From Trachythela sp. YZ-2020 (taxonomy: Eukaryota > Cnidaria > Anthozoa > Malacalcyonacea > Clavulariidae): DNA of 64,000 nt. The DNA is taken from the NCBI GenBank assembly GCA_016169945.1, contig JADLSH010000355.1:367501-431500 (forward strand), written 5' to 3'. The notes beneath the pieces are model-generated. The model was given only the letters and a program-made list of their open reading frames with translations. It did not search any database and had not been told where the DNA came from. Below, in pieces: positions 25,118 to 36,929 of this stretch. The position numbers and the translations under genes are program-made. The first letter of the stretch is position 1; every line of letters starts with the position of its first letter.

Positions 25118-26674
25118 ATGAAGGCTTTACCTGGGACGTGGATCATATCACGGACGCGTTTTGCGTGTAGCACGATTTTGTTGCTTGCCTTAATGGATTC
25201 GCTCGACGCGCGCGGGTTACTGGCTTCAACGGGACCCAAGTTTGCTAAACTCGACAAAGAGTTCAATAGCGTTAAAAATCGTGAACGTTTCGCGAGCGAA
25301 GAGACGAAACGACAGATGCTCAATGTATTAGGAATGGATGAACTTCCCAAGCCTCGACACGGCATTATTCCGCACCAGTACATGATGCAGATATATGAAA
25401 AAATGTCGCGAAAGAAACAAGAAGAAAATGGCGTGAATACCATCCGTGGATTTGTCGATGTTGGTAGGTAAAATACATTAAATCAACGAGCTTGATTGAA
25501 AGATCTAACTGCTTAGACGAAGAGCCTTCGTTCAAAACGTCGAAGTTCTTTTTTTATATTTTTAAAGTAACTAGACCTTTCAATGAAGCTGGTTTAAAAT
25601 ATTGTACATCTCTTCCTACGCTGGAATACTCAAATATAAACACACTAAGGCAAGCAAAGTAAACATATTTCTACCCTTTTGGCATAGTTTTATCATATTA
25701 AGATCAGAATGAGTATAGACTGTTAACAACATAGTTGTTTTTCTCATTCAGGCGACGATGACAGCTCGAGAAATATGAAATTTCATCAGATATACGCGTT
25801 TAATATTTCCGCTCTGCCAAGCTCGGAAAAAATCATGTCTGCTGATTTGCGCTTACTGCGTCTGTCTACGGGTTTGGAATGGAGATACGCCTGGGCACAC
25901 GGTTTGCAATATCGAGCGAAATTATACTACAAAAAATCTGTGAATCATATATGGAACTCGCAAGTATATACGCATACAGAACTTGTGCTCTTAGATTCTG
26001 TGCTTTTTGATATACGCGATAAACCAGACGATTGGAAAGTTCTGAAAGTATTAGATGCTCTACGACTATGGCAAAATGATTCGCATTTTGTGCACAATTT
26101 GGAATTACAAGTTGAATCTGTGCGTACTGGATATTTAATGCCAGCGTACGCGTTTGGTTTGACCGAGAAGGGACGTCCGCATTATAAACGTGCGCTGTTG
26201 GTTAGCTTTACAGATGACGGGAGAGTTCGAGTTCCAGAGGAAAAGAATGAATCTAAGGATAAAAAGAAATCGAAAAAGAATAAAATTGTTGTGAAATCAG
26301 AAGAGGAAAGTACGAATCGTATAAAGCGTAGCACAAAGAGAAGAAAGCCGCGTAAAAAGCCACTATGTAATAGGAAGAAATTGTACGTAGACTTTACTCT
26401 GCTGGGTTGGTCAGAATGGATTATAGCACCGCGAGGATATAATGCATATTATTGTCAGGGTGTGTGTAAATATCCAATCCCTGAACATTTAAAGCCTACT
26501 AACCATGCAATGGTGCAGACTACTGTACATTACGCTGACAGGCGACGTGTACCGCCAGCTTGCTGCGTACCTCATAAACTATCTGGACTTAGCATGCTTT
26601 TCATGGACAAAGGAGATAGCGTGGTTTATAAGAAATACGACAATATGGTTGTCGAACGTTGTGGCTGTAAATGA
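25118..26674 (+). CDS. BMP/GDF-type TGF-beta ligand precursor, complete, two exons
   Basis: Secreted dimeric growth factor of the BMP branch, signalling through type I/II Ser/Thr kinase receptors. Exons 25118-25463 and 25752-26674 give 422 residues. The start ATG at 25118 precedes a signal peptide (hydrophobic core STILLLALM). The prodomain spans roughly 30-308. The furin site RIKR ends at residue 308 and leaves a 114-residue mature chain with a basic heparin-binding-like stretch (KRRKPRKKP), LYVDF, GWSEWIIAPRGYNAYYCQG, PTNHAMVQT and C-terminal RCGCK. All seven knot cysteines are present, including the one expected to link the dimer. LYVDF and CCVP recall BMP2/4; PTNHA and DSVVYKKY recall GDF5/6/7, so I do not assign a subtype. 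Confidence 0.93.
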
Positions 26675-28130
26675 ATGCCTGAATGTTCAATCTCGTACGT
26701 AGAGAATGCCCACGAGGTTGCTGAAAACTTGGCTAGCTATCATAGCTGACAACCTACTTACAAGCAAGTGCCCTAGAGGGAGGACGCTAGGATTGACAGA
26801 TTAAAAGCATCAAGAATCCTAATAGCAGACTTGCAATGCTAGAATGGCGCCGTTTGGTAGATTAACTGTCTTTCTTCTGTATCCTGTCGGCCTTAAAACA
26901 AACATATAAGCCATTGAGGCAATGAAATTTACAGAATTGTGGAGACTGTGTGCTTGTTTCGGATATAATGTTAATATAATCAGGTCTGGATGTGTGTTTG
27001 TGTACTATGCTGATAATCTCGCTCGCAACACTTCATTGTTCAATTCCTGTATGCGATAATAAACAGTTTGTGTCAAAAATGTCTGAGTTTACCAAGATTT
27101 CATATCTATCCTGTCAAGATAACTCAATTATTACGACGCAGGAAAACAATATTGCGAAACTGATTAATTTTCAAACTCGTGAAATTTTTGCATAAATTGC
27201 GTGCAAAGTACATCCCATTGCCTCCTAATCCCATTAAAACTAATATATTTGCCCTGATATTTCCGAGGCCGTCAAAACTTTAGGGAAACGTAGGAAAATG
27301 GTCCATATTGGCCACGTATGTCTCTGCTATATACAAGAGATTTAATCCTGTTTGATTGATATTCTACTTGTAAACAAAGCATAAGAAAAAAGTGTAATTA
27401 ACTTAATATTTGGCAAAGACTTTAGACAAAAAGAAGTTATTAAAATTGGGTCACGTATTTTGGTACATTGGCGTTTTTGGAACTTATAGAAAATTTTATA
27501 CCTTTTAAACATTTGACATGAGTATTGTTTCGCCATTTTCTTTAATTATAAACCGCTTTTCCCCCATTGTCGTGAGCGATTTGTCGACATATACCAAACA
27601 CACTGTCTACCTTTAAAAGTTGGGACAAATAAATACAATAACGGTAGGACTGAACTACACCGTTCTATATGTAAATACTTAACTTCTATCTCAGTATGCA
27701 CTATTTATTACTAGTACAAATAAGCATTAAACTAATGTCAAAAAAAACTCATTAAAATAATGTATATGCATTTTTAACCTCGCGTGGTTTGCTTAATGTC
27801 TTTTTAAAACCAGACGTAGACGCATTAAATTAGCCTTTCGCGTTTGCGCGCTTCGAGGAGATGCGTGCTATAATTTATATGGTCGATTGTTCTTCGACGA
27901 GCAACAGACTAACATGTGTATTTTGAAATGCCCTTCGAACCCTTTAAGTGGAATTACATGCCTTTACAACCGCAGGGTTGAAATGTATACGTCGTGTTTA
28001 AAGCGGCTATGTAGGAGAGATGTTTTTCTCTGTGTCAACAAGTGAATTATGATGACTTTTTTAAAGAAACACGATCGGATTTTTGGCGAGAAGTGAGTGG
28101 GTGTTTTGAAAAGATTCCGTGGCGGAAATT
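26675..28130. other. 3' flank of the ligand gene
   Basis: AATAAA at 27058-27063, about 385 nt after the stop, is a possible polyadenylation signal. No further gene recognised. Confidence 0.4.
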
Positions 28131-28303
28131 GGTAGGTTTCACTAAGCGTTACTTGGCAGCAGATGGTGGTCAACTTCAGAAATGTTGACACTGATAGAAG
28201 TTAACTTTACTATTGCATATAATGAAAATAATGAACATTATTTTCTCACTCTGATAACTGCACGTTGACCGCCATCTGCTACACGATAGTGCTTAGTGAA
28301 ACT
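28131..28303. mobile_element. MITE family A
   Basis: AGGTTTCACTAAGCGTTACT and GATAGTGCTTAGTGAAACT inverted ends with an interior deletion, giving a short 173-bp copy. Confidence 0.75.
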
Positions 28304-30185
28304 GATCTATTCTGTTTAGCTCGCAGCTGGAAATGTACAAACTTTAACTGTGCCATTTTGCCCCGTGCAGTCGCTTGCATTTGCGTCGTTTATGTGGCTA
28401 TTAGTTCACCATTTACGTTCGCGCTGTGAAGCGTTTAAACCGGGAAGTGGCTTATTTTCATCAACTCCGCATGATCTTGGCATTAAACATTTCACACGCA
28501 CTTCGCGTGAAGGGATTGCCAGCATTATTATGCACAAACTGTCATGAGCATTACATACTCGTTTTTCGCAAGCAAGCGCAATTCGAGACGCACAAAATTA
28601 AAATGATGGGAAAATATCGCGTGCAAACTAACCCCAGATGTGCGCGAGTTCCTAGCGGATTTCAATAGAAAATATCAGACGTTATCGGCTTGTGCTATAA
28701 ACGCCGATAAGGCCCCCTATGTCCACTGATAGTTCAATGTTAAAGAGATATTCAATATGGGGCTATGAGTTAATTCAATATGGGAATCCAATGTTAACAC
28801 TATATATGATACTTGTTTAGACTTGCGGTAAATTTTTAAAACACGAGAAAGTCACAATATAAATTATTCCGCTCCCCCACGTTTTTCCGTTTATTAACGG
28901 GTCTTGCTACGTGGTCAATTTAAATGCTATTCTAACTTGCGCGCCTTATCGCTTGGGCACATATGCGCATCATATTCTGGTGTGTCTTGACTTAAGATAA
29001 CCTCTGTCGAGATGAAATTAATGTGTTGGTTTTTGTCTTTTAGACAGAATTTGAAGTATTTTTTGAAAGAAAAAGTCGCATATTGTTTTCTAAAGTCTTG
29101 TGAAAAAATTGCTCACTTTGAAAAGTACAATGAAAAAAAATAACGCATAAAACGTTTTGTATAATATGCGTCGAATTTGCATACTATGCGTCTCATTTGC
29201 AATTATGCGTTCCCACGTCTTCGGTGCTCAAAAACCGTAAAGAAATTACGCATATATGATTTGCATAAAGTGCGTCTCATCATGGATCTCATTTTCATAT
29301 TATGCATCTCATTGGCATATTATGCGTTCCCGCGTCTTCGAGGCTCAAAAACCGATTTGCGCGAAGGTAAACAAGAATGGACGGAAACATTATAATTATC
29401 ATGTATCATGTACACATATTATCTCGATTATATGAACTGTGATTATATCAGGAGGGACTCGAAGAGACATTGAAATATTCGAACGATTTCCGTGCATTGA
29501 AGTGAAGAGAATAGCTCTAACTTCGTGTAAGGTGTGGCCATACCACAAATAATATGTCTTGATTCTTTGCAGACATTTTCCGGATTATTTCTGCCGGAAC
29601 CCGTGGTATTTTCATGCAAGATTCTCGATAAGATATTTCCACAGTTGGGGGGAGAATAAGAATTGAAGCAACTGATCACAGATAAGGTGAATTGTTGACA
29701 TTTTTGGGAAACTTAATCAAAACATGACTCGTGTTTTTGCATTTTTATTAAACTGGCTAAACCATGGAAAAATTGTTTGAAGAATGTGTTGAATTGGAAT
29801 GTTATTGACGCAAGAATAAGAACCTTTGTCTGTGCATGAGCAATGCTTACTTATCGTTATAACTTATCAACACGGCAAAGTTATAAAATATTAACGCTGA
29901 AAATTTAAATATTCCAAAGCCTTCCGTTCTAGCTGAAGTGACTACAGCTAAATTGAATGTGTAGACATTTTGCAATCTTCTTCCGTTCTCATGATTTTGT
30001 TACAATGATGATAAAATCTTAACTGGTTCTTGCTGACGAGTGCTGTTTCCTAGGTAACGCTTGTCTCTGCTGACGCGAGCTTCATCATAGTAACACTGGT
30101 CCTTACTGACGAGAGCATCCCTTCGTAACGTTGGCATTTAGGACTCTGACAATTAGTCGTACCATCTAGAGTTGAACAGTCGAGT
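28304..30185. other. gene-poor stretch with a direct repeat
   Basis: TTATGCGTTCCCACGTCTTC and the following GGTGCTCAAAAACCG near 29202 recur near 29320 with three changes, about 118 bp apart, amid many ATGCGT(C/T) motifs (29160-29360). No exon seen. Confidence 0.45.
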
Positions 30186-30760
30186 GTTGGTGATACAGTG
30201 CTTAGTGCATGTGTCTTTCACCTCTGTGACTGGGGTTTGATTCCTGCAATATGCAGTTGTCTGATTATAATTTCACCTCAGTCACATGTGAGAAGAGTGC
30301 TTCCAGTTTGACTCTACCAAACACTGGAGGTTTTCTCAGGGTACTCTGCTTTCCTCCTGTAGTAACACTGTATCAACAAGAGATGGCCCTTACTGGACCT
30401 CTAGGAAGAACAGTTTAGAACGGATAGAGTTATCCAGTATAAGTAAAGTTAGTTTAGTTTAGGTTTCCTCCTATAGTAACGACTGGATCAACAAGAGATG
30501 ATCCTTACTGGACCTCTAGGAAGAACAGTTTAGAACTGATAGAGCTATCCAGTATAAATAAAGTTAGTTTAGTTTAGGTTTCCTCCTATAGTAACGACTG
30601 GATCAACAAGAGATGATCCTTACTGGACCTCTAGGAAGAACAGTTTAGAACTGATAGAGCTATCCAGTATAAATAAAGTTAGTTTAGTTTAGGTTTCCTC
30701 CTGTAGTAACACTGGACCAATAAGAGATGGACCTCGCTGGACCTCCAGGAAGGACATAAA
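30186..30760 (+). repeat. S1 SINE with amplified tail
   Basis: The best-preserved full S1 copy: head with GTGATACAGTGCTTAGTGCA and B-box-like GGGGTTTGATTCCTGCAATA, middle ATGTGAGAAGAGTGCTTCCA, then about four tandem tail units of ~114 bp, each with TCCTCCTRTAGTAAC, ACCTCTAGGAAGAACAGTTT and TATAAATAAAGTTAG. Confidence 0.85.
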
Positions 30761-31724
30761 ACCGACAGGGGAAAGTATGGACGCCGGAACTGGGCCAGGG
30801 GTGGACCAACATGGACGATTGCCAGTCTTGCCTTTGCTTTGTTGAACTTTTTGAGTCTTAAATTTAACCTTGGCTCTAACCTTTCTTTCACAATAGTCAA
30901 TACATCTCCCAATCTCTCTTAATCTTTAAGGATTTTGTTTGAGGATCTTGATGGGGGTCTGTTTTAGCCGTTTTATCTGTAGTAGGTGCAAGATACCACA
31001 AGAGTCAAACCTGCTTTATCATTATCATAAGATTTTGAGGTTGACGATTTTAACGGATTAAACGGTTTTACTGATGGCTTAAAGTAAGATTCTCATCTCT
31101 GAAGAGTAGCCGACTTATCTTTCTTGATAAAAAAACTTTCTACAAGAATGTACCCCTTCAAAGTATCAGCTATTTATACGGCTACTATTTTAGTTTAGTT
31201 TTATACATGTACAGTGTCCGTGTTAACAACTTCGATTTCAACAAGTTCTTTTACTCGATTTCAACAAGTTTTGGCGCCTAAAACGTACGAGCGCGCGCAA
31301 AGCAAATGACACGCGCGAGGAATGCGGAAAACAGTTAAAAAATGCCGGCATAATCGATCTAATCTAATTTACAAATTGAGAGTTCGATCTAGTTCTTGAC
31401 TTTTTGAACTTTTTTGCGCCGAATTACTGATCCGCTTAAACGTGGTGGTCCAGTGTAGTATTCTACCATAAGGCAGCTGTCGTGGTTTAATTGTGTCTGA
31501 ACTTGACCTGAAAAATATTTAAAACACTTCGACAATTCGAACGAAGGCCCTTCACATTTGCTTTTGCCCAGCACCTGCTACCGTCATAAATATGTATTCA
31601 TTTTTAAAGAAGAAAACATCATTAACATGTTAATTTGCTAAGCCTATCAAATGAAAAATATGCAAAACAGAATTTGCACAAAATCAAACTTAATTAGTCT
31701 TCAAAACAGGCCACAGCAACAGCC
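30761..31724. other. gene-poor stretch
   Basis: No exon recognised. A fragment of the 80-bp family (31435-31560, with GGTCCAGTGTAGTATTCTAC and GAACGAAGGCCCTTC) is the only repeat I see. Confidence 0.4.
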
Positions 31725-31951
31725 TCGTACCCAGGCGCTTTTAAGGAAAAGAAAAAAAATCGCATTCAGCTAATTTATAGAGATCAGTGGCTAAGCTGAG
31801 CGGGGGTGCTTTTTGCTTCATCAAGACCTCCCCAAAATGCACCGCGTTTCGCGACCTCCCCAAGCACCATCGCGCGCTCGCTTAGCCACTGATCTCTATA
31901 AATTAGCATGAATGCGTAAATTTTCTTTTCCTTAAAATTGCCTGGCGTACG
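31725..31951. mobile_element. long fold-back element upstream of SDR copy 2
   Basis: Arms include GCTAATTTATAGAGATCAGT followed by GGCTAAGC, and the inverse GCTTAGCCACTGATCTCTAT. The outer parts pair GTACCCAGGC with GCCTGGCGTAC. Arms of about 85 bp surround a short centre with TTGCTTCATC and GCGCGCTCG. It ends 85 bp before the SDR copy 2 ATG. Confidence 0.8.
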
Positions 31952-32035
31952 ATCTCGTCGCGAGATATAGGCCTGATCGCAGGTTAGGTACGATGCCGCC
32001 ACAGCAACTATAGTATTATCATAGATTATGGTATT

Positions 32036-32488
32036 ATGGCCTATCTTATTTTTGAGTTCGTGGTTTTTGTTTTTATTGTGATATGTCAAGTCCTTAAAGC
32101 GGTTGCAATGCGGTTAGTTCCTGCTAAAATAAAAGATGTACGTGAAGAAATTGTTCTGATCACCGGTGCGGGGAGTGGAATAGGCCGCTTAATGGCCTTG
32201 CGTTTCGCGTCCCTCGGCGCTACTGTCGTTTGTGTTGATATCAACAAACAGACGAACGAAGCGACTGTGAATAAAATACAATCAAAAGATCAGAAAGCTT
32301 TCTCGTTCACTTGTGATTGCAGTAGCAAAGACGATATTTATCGAATTGCCAATGAAATCAAAGCAAACGTTGGAGATGTAACAATCCTCGTCAATAATGC
32401 AGGCATCGTAAGTGGAAATAAATTTTTGGAAATTCCAGATGAAAAGATTGAAAAGACGTTTGCAGTGAACACAATGGCTCATTTTTGG
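32036..32488 (+). CDS. SDR16C-type first exon without following exons (copy 2)
   Basis: Encodes 151 residues: N-terminal hydrophobic anchor, [11 protein letters not shown] and NNAG, ending ...MAHFW at a good donor GTAAGG in the same phase and at the same length (453 nt) as exon 1 of copy 1. No sequence like exons 2-4, so no catalytic Ser/Tyr/Lys, occurs before the next first exon at 33667; the interval is S1 SINE tail units. Either it is the remnant of a truncated tandem duplicate, or an alternative first exon spliced to exons 2-4 of copy 3 (34559 onward), which would restore a full enzyme in frame. The exon itself is undamaged, which slightly favours use. Confidence 0.75.
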
Positions 32489-32539
32489 GTAAGGATAAAT
32501 TGTACTATATGAATTATGTTGTCTGCTGCATGCCAGTTA

Positions 32540-33440
32540 CGTTTTCAGTATATGGCACAGTGGTTATAGTGCATGTGTCTTTCACCTATGTGACCGAGAT
32601 TTGATTCCTACAATATGCAGTTGTCTGCTTATAATTTCACCTCAGTCACATGTGAGAAGAATGCTTCCAGTTTCCAGTTCCAGACTCCGGTTTAGGTTTC
32701 AGTTTAGGTTTCCTCCTGTAGTAACACTGGATCAATAAGAGATGATCCTTACTAGACCTCTAGGGAGAACAGTTTAGAACTGATAGAGCTATCCAGTATA
32801 AATAAAGTTAGTTTAGTTTAGGTTTCTTGCTGTAGTAACACTGGATCAATAAGATATGATCCTTACTGGACCTCTAGGGAGGACAGTTAGAACTGATAGA
32901 GCTATCCAGTATAAATAAAGTTAGTTTAGTTTAGGTTTCCTCCTGTAGTAACACTGGATCAATAAGAGATGACCTTTACTGGATCTCTAGGGAGGGCAGT
33001 TTAGAACTGATAGAGCTATCCAGTATAAATAAAGTTAGTTTAGGTTTCCTCCTGTAGTAACACTGGATCAATAAGAGATGACCCTTACTAGAATTCTAGA
33101 GAGAACAGTTTAGAACTGATAGAGCTCTCCAGTATAAATAAAGTTAACTTAGTTTAGGTTTTCTCCTGTAGTAACACTGAATCGATTTGGATGACTCTTA
33201 CTGGACCTCCAGGAAGAATAGTTTAGAACTGATAGAGCTATCCAGTCGTCAACTGAGAGTTAACATGGTCTATCTGCATGTTGCATGGTATTGAGAATTT
33301 AGTTTTACTGTTAGACAAACTAAATTTAGTAAAACTAAATTCTCAATAGTAGTAACACTGAATCAATATGGATGACTCTTACTGGACCTCCAGGGAGAAT
33401 AGTTTAGAAGTTAGAACTGATAGAGCGATCCAGTGTAGAT
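32540..33440 (+). repeat. S1 SINE with long amplified tail
   Basis: Head with GGCACAGTGGTTATAGTGCA and a weak B box, a damaged middle, then about six tail units of ~114 bp. The array is interrupted by a 60-bp near-perfect hairpin at 33289-33348. Confidence 0.8.
33289..33348. repeat. 60-bp perfect hairpin inside the S1 tail array
   Basis: TATTGAGAATTTAGTTTTACT minus its last base pairs exactly with the inverse ending TTCTCAATA; the stem is 21 bp with an 18-nt loop (about 33310-33327). It could be a tiny fold-back insertion or a small-RNA precursor; nothing in the sequence decides. Confidence 0.6.
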
Positions 33441-33666
33441 TAAATATAGTTAGCTAGAGACGTCAGTCAAGACAGAGTATTTGTAGCTTCCTTTGTTCTT
33501 CCATCTCCTTCTCTGGCGTTCATGATGGTAGTACTAGTCACGGACTAAACCTATGGTAAATATTTTAAGGTCAATCGAGGTCGTTTGCTAAAAATCATTA
33601 AAAATCAATTATTTTTGTCCAAAAGACAAAACAACCTCGTTTACTTAAAACATTTCGTGCTACAAG

Positions 33667-35975
33667 ATGGTCTTCATGCTTGTTCAAGAAACGGTGGAAT
33701 TTCTATTTATTATTCTTTGGCAAATCCTTTCTGCCATTGCAAGGTGGTTTGTTCCTGCTAAAAGGAAAGATGTACGCAATGAAATTGTTCTGATCACCGG
33801 TGCAGGGAGTGGAATAGGCCGCTTAATGGCATTGCGTTTCGCTTCTCTCGGCGCTACTGTCGTTTGTGTTGATATCAACGAACAGGCAAACGAAACGACT
33901 GTGAACGAAATACAATCGAATGATCAGAAAGCTTTCTCTTTCACTTGTGATTGCAGTAGCAAAGACGATATTTATGGTATTGCGAATGAAATCAAAGCAA
34001 ATGTTGGGGATGTAACAATCCTCATTAATAACGCTGGTATTGTAAGTGGAAAGAAATTTTTGGATTGTTCAGATGGTCTGATTCAAAAAACTTTTGAAGT
34101 GAACACTTTGGCACATTTTTGGGTAAGGAAATATCGCTTCAGTTAAAGGAAACCTGTTGTATTTGTTAGAGTCAAAACTGGAAGCACTCTTCTCACATGC
34201 GCCACTGACTGAACCCCGGTCACAGAGGTCAATGGTACATTCAATGCCACCAATACCCCCCAGCACCATACTCTAAATGTATAATACCACTACATTTGCA
34301 AGCTAATTTATTGGTGGTTTTCAGTAAGTGTTACGGGACAGCAGACGGTGGTCAACTTCACTCTTTAGAAATGTCAACATTTATAGGAGCAAGAAAATTA
34401 AACTGCATCTCTCAATTCTATTTATTTGCCTCCAAATACTACTACTATACAATGAAATGAATTAACTTTATGTCCTCATTCTGATAACTGATTGTTGATC
34501 ACCATCTGTAGGACGACAATGCTTAGTGACACCTATCTATAAATTAATTATTTTCCAGAGTGTTAAAGCGTTCCTTCCGTCAATGCTAGAGAATAATCAT
34601 GGCCATATCGTGAGCATAGCTTCATCAGCTGGCCTAGCAGGGATAGCAGGTCTCAGTGATTATTGCAGCTCAAAATTTGCAGCGGTTGGTTTCAACGAGT
34701 CTCTACAGATTGAATTAGTTGCCATGGGGAAAACGGGCGTACATACGACTGTAGTGTGTCCGTACATTATTAATACTGGCATGTTTAATGGGGCTAAATC
34801 CAGGTAAGGTTTGGATAGCAAAGAGTCCAGTTTAGGTAGTATTCTACAATAAGCTGCCGTGGTTTGTGTCTAAACTGCCTGAAAAAGATATCTCAAACGT
34901 GGGGGTCCAGTGTAGTTAGTATTCTACAATAAGCTGCCGTGGTTTGTGTCTGAACTACTTGAAAAAGATATCTCAAACGTGAGGGTCCAGTGTAGGTAGT
35001 ATTCTACAATAAGCTGCCGTGGTTTGTGTCTGAACTACCTGAAAAAGATATCTCAAACGTGGTGGTCCAGTGTAGGTAGTATTCTACAATAAGCTGCCGT
35101 GGTTTGTGTCTGAACTACTTGAAAAAGATATCTCAAACGTGAGGGTCCAGTGTAGGTAGTATTCTACAATAAGCTGCCGTGGTTTGTGTCTAAACTACCT
35201 GAAAAAGATAGCTCAGACGTGGCTTGTGTACCTACACTGGACCCCAACGTTTAAGAAAACAGTATTTCATTTTCGATCCACTTTAGGTTTCCCTGGCTAC
35301 TGCCAATACTAGATCCCGAACAGACAGTGGATAAGATTATGAATGCAATTTTAACCAATCGGAGTGTTGTAATCATCCCAAGGCTTTTAACGTTAATACT
35401 GGTTTTTAAGAGGTGAGATGGTTAAACTAACTCACTATATTTCTAACTATATTTATACTGGATAACTTTATCATTTCTAAACTCTTCTTCCTAGAGGTCC
35501 AGTAAGAGTCATCTCTTATTGATCCAGTGTTACTACAGGAGGAAACCTAAACTAAACTAACTTTATTTATAATGGATAGCTCTATCAGTTCTAAACTGTT
35601 CTTCCTAGAGGTTCAGTAAGAGTCATCTCTTATTGATTCAGTGTTACTACAGGAGGAAACCTAAACTAAACTAACTTTATTTATAATGGATAGCTCTATC
35701 AGTTCTAAACTGTTCTTCCTAGAGGTCCAGTAAGGATCATCCCTTATTGATCCAGTGTTACTACAAGAGGAAACCTAAACTAAACTAACTTTATGTATAA
35801 TGGATAGCTCTATCAGTTCTAAACTGTTCCGCCTAGAGGTCCAGTAAGAACCATTATTTTCTTTTTCAAATATAGTATGCTTCCTCAAGATTCCTTCATT
35901 GCAATGTCAGAGTTTTTTGGAGCAAGTTCCTGCATGGATGAGTTCAAAGGAAGAGATATTAAAAAGGAGAAATAA
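33667..35975 (+). CDS. SDR16C-type short-chain dehydrogenase, copy 3, complete
   Basis: Paralogue of the gene at 7.9 kb. Exons 33667-34122, 34559-34803, 35287-35412 and 35876-35975 give 308 residues; exon lengths 456/245/126/100 match copy 1 (453/245/126/100). Seen: membrane anchor, [27 protein letters not shown], catalytic [17 protein letters not shown] and C-terminal [14 protein letters not shown]. All SDR active-site residues are present. Introns carry a S1 fragment, a family A MITE, an 80-bp minisatellite and a reverse S1 tail array. AATAAA at 36246-36251 may end the transcript. May share exons 2-4 with the lone first exon at 32.0 kb. Confidence 0.92.
34160..34262 (-). repeat. S1 SINE head and middle fragment
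   Basis: Reverse-strand CTGGAAGCACTCTTCTCACA, a head with ACTGAACCCCGGTCACAGAG, and no tail. In intron 1 of SDR copy 3. Confidence 0.65.
34311..34535. mobile_element. MITE family A, SDR copy 3 intron 1
   Basis: GGTTTTCAGTAAGTGTTACG and GACAATGCTTAGTGACACC ends with the conserved AGCAAGAAAATTAAACTGCA interior. It ends about 25 bp before the exon 2 acceptor. Confidence 0.72.
34828..35230. repeat. 80-bp minisatellite, about 5 units
   Basis: Same unit as at 20.4-21.7 kb, with exact 80-bp spacing of GGTAGTATTC at 34995, 35075 and 35155. In intron 2 of SDR copy 3. Confidence 0.88.
35445..35852 (-). repeat. S1 SINE tail array, about 3.5 units, reverse
   Basis: Reverse-complement tail units (ATAGCTCTATCAGTTCTAAA ... 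GTTACTACAGGAGGAAACC) with no head. In intron 3 of SDR copy 3, ending about 25 bp before exon 4. Confidence 0.8.
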
Positions 35976-36929
35976 GAAAGAAATTTATATGGCGGTTAAG
36001 CAACTTATATCTGTGAGAAATATTTAGTTTATTTTAGTTTGGTTTAAATGATTTGTGGCAATTTACATATAGTTTGTAAAACAATTATACTGTACAAGAG
36101 TACCGTACAATAGGAAAAGTTAATTCTGTCTTTAAATTACTATTACTGCAGTAAAGTAATGTTGATCAAAGGTATGTAAGCAAAAATGCAAAATAGTGCT
36201 AATTCCGGCTTTTCATGATGTGTACTAGTCTTATATTTGGAGCCAAATAAATATAATTGAAAACAGTAGTTTAATTTTCTTGATCCTATAAGTGTCAACA
36301 GTTTGGAAGTTACTCATGAACCACCCATGTGACACAAATTCTCATAACTATAAATTTTCCATGAAAACTTGACATCGTACCTGTAACAGCGGAAGTGACG
36401 TACCGGATGTGAAGCGATTGAAATGCTCTTCATTCAAGAACTTGCAAAAGATTATACACAACTGCACTCGTTACAAGTATATTGACTTTATTGTAAAGCA
36501 CTCTTTGTACCTTTACTTATTGTTTCCTTTCACCGATTTTTGGAGTATTTTACACTTTAACTTCTACTACAAAAAGAAAGCTACTCAAATACAAATTTTA
36601 TGCTGGAACTTTGGGGACAATTCGTGAGTATTTGTTAAAAACAGACACGCTTTATGCGTTTATATTGTTAGTTTGTTGTGTGACGAACAACATTTATATT
36701 GTTTAAATACATTAAATTCAGCAACATGCTGCTTTAGTGTGCCGATATTAAACAAATTGCAAGGGGATTTAGGGTATTTTATCTGGATTTATACAGAAAT
36801 CGAGCTTTAAGTGATTCGTGGTTTATTAATATTAACGACCTGTCAAATATACACAATAGCAAAGCAATATACTAGTTAGCATCTACTCGCTATACTTGGT
36901 ATTTGTAACTGATTTTACGTTCTGTGAAG
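35976..36929. other. intergenic stretch, SDR copy 3 to EXTL3
   Basis: AT-rich. About 36190-36330 carries weak family A interior similarity (TATAAGTGTCAACAGTTTGGAAG). The EXTL3 5' UTR and promoter presumably occupy the last few hundred bases; no core motif is obvious. Confidence 0.4.

Noticed and set aside
30186..30260. tRNA gene at the SINE head
   Set aside because: A- and B-box-like motifs are present, but no cloverleaf can be folded and the block recurs with the SINE body.
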